A stretch of DNA of 39,131 nucleotides, from contig NZ_JARFXX010000013.1 in NCBI RefSeq assembly GCF_029218125.1, positions 1 to 39,131 of the forward strand. The letters are read 5' to 3'. The translations under genes were made by a program, and so were the position numbers. Position 1 is the first letter of the stretch. Each line of letters starts with the position of its first letter. Shown piece after piece: positions 38,947-39,131 of this stretch. This stretch comes from Oscillibacter faecalis_A. GTDB taxonomy: Bacteria > Bacillota > Clostridia > Oscillospirales > Oscillospiraceae. The notes below the pieces were generated by a model. The model saw only the letters and a program-made list of their open reading frames with translations. It searched no databases and had not been told where the DNA came from.

Positions 38947-39131
38947 TTATCTCATCTGCTGGCTGATGACCCCGCCGATGGTGTCCGCCGCATCCTGCTT
39001 CATTTGCGCCGTGGCGTGGGTGTAGGTGTTCAGCGTGAAACCAGCAGAGTAGTGGCCCAGCGCGCCGGACAGCGTTTTCACGTCCACCCCGCTTTTCAGC
39101 GACAGCGTTGCGAAGGTATGTCTGAGGTCGT
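38947..39131 (-). CDS. Tyrosine integrase, C-terminal end, cut by window edge
   Basis: Only the last 61 codons are inside the window; the frame continues past 39131. It carries DLRHTFATLSLKSGVDVKTL (the conserved catalytic Arg-His box), LGHYS (second His box) and the nucleophile Tyr in NTYTHAT. It closes with MKQDAADTIGGVISQQM, an ending common in integrases of Firmicutes integrative elements. It should excise and insert its element through site-specific recombination. It stops about 180 bases from tRNA-Val, a usual place for an element boundary, which suggests that a mobile element starts here and runs to the right. Confidence 0.92.
   Translation of the reverse strand, partial: DLRHTFATLSLKSGVDVKTLSGALGHYSAGFTLNTYTHATAQMKQDAADTIGGVISQQMR

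Noticed and set aside
1..39131. CRISPR array, rRNA operon or replication origin
   Set aside because: No regularly spaced repeats, no rRNA-like sequence and no DnaA-box cluster were noticed on reading the window.

Overview
The window looks like a chromosomal segment of an anaerobic Clostridia member, most likely an Oscillospiraceae/Oscillospirales gut bacterium. This rests on its moderately GC-rich coding sequence, AGGAGG-type ribosome sites, a group B [FeFe] hydrogenase, SLH-anchored exoproteins, clostripain-family and SHOCT proteins, LytTR/GHKL signalling and a DUF6076-type mobile-element gene. No 16S or other taxonomic marker is present, so the assignment is an inference. Both window ends cut through a gene.

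Region by region: (1) 1-6600 is an accessory, decaying segment. It holds a DUF6076-like gene cut by the left edge, a membrane-anchored XRE regulator, two gene remnants (one ZinT-like), and two adjacent ABC exporter-type half-transporter genes that carry four frameshifts between them. (2) 6632-7408 is a ZIP-family metal transporter. (3) 7594-17011 is a nine-gene minus-strand catabolic operon. Its products are two MmgE/PrpD-family proteins, an SSS-family symporter with a DUF3311 partner, a metallo-beta-lactamase-fold hydrolase, a PrpF/methylitaconate-isomerase-like protein, an isocitrate-lyase/PEP-mutase superfamily lyase, and a LeuCD/DmdAB-like two-subunit hydro-lyase. It reads from a near-consensus sigma-54 promoter and faces a divergent PrpR-type sigma-54 activator (17348-19306). 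(4) 19381-20917 is an aminotransferase gene with its own promoter and an attenuator-like leader, followed by a small element with terminal inverted repeats. (5) 20936-24534 holds ychF, an AEC transporter and a group B [FeFe] hydrogenase on the minus strand. (6) 24762-31219 holds a LytTR/GHKL two-component system and then a cell-envelope cluster: small lipoprotein, LemA, zinc-ribbon/SHOCT protein, clostripain-like lipoprotein. (7) 31233-38345 holds a diguanylate cyclase, a FUSC-like membrane protein, the selenium-hydroxylase accessory gene yqeC, an HD phosphohydrolase, a 1018-residue phosphodiester glycosidase with SLH repeats, and a one-cluster ferredoxin. (8) 38390-39131 is a tRNA array (Met-CAT, Glu-TTC, Val-CAC) followed by the C-terminus of a tyrosine integrase cut by the right edge, so a mobile element probably begins there.

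The most interesting system is the 7594-19306 locus. It has every enzyme class needed to take an imported branched or unsaturated di/tricarboxylate through dehydration (PrpD), double-bond isomerisation (PrpF/Mii), rehydration (LeuCD/DmdAB-like) and retro-aldol cleavage (ICL/Dml/PrpB-like). It has no synthase gene (PrpC) and no B12 mutase, so it fits neither the standard methylcitrate cycle nor the complete nicotinate fermentation pathway. The true substrate cannot be read from sequence alone.
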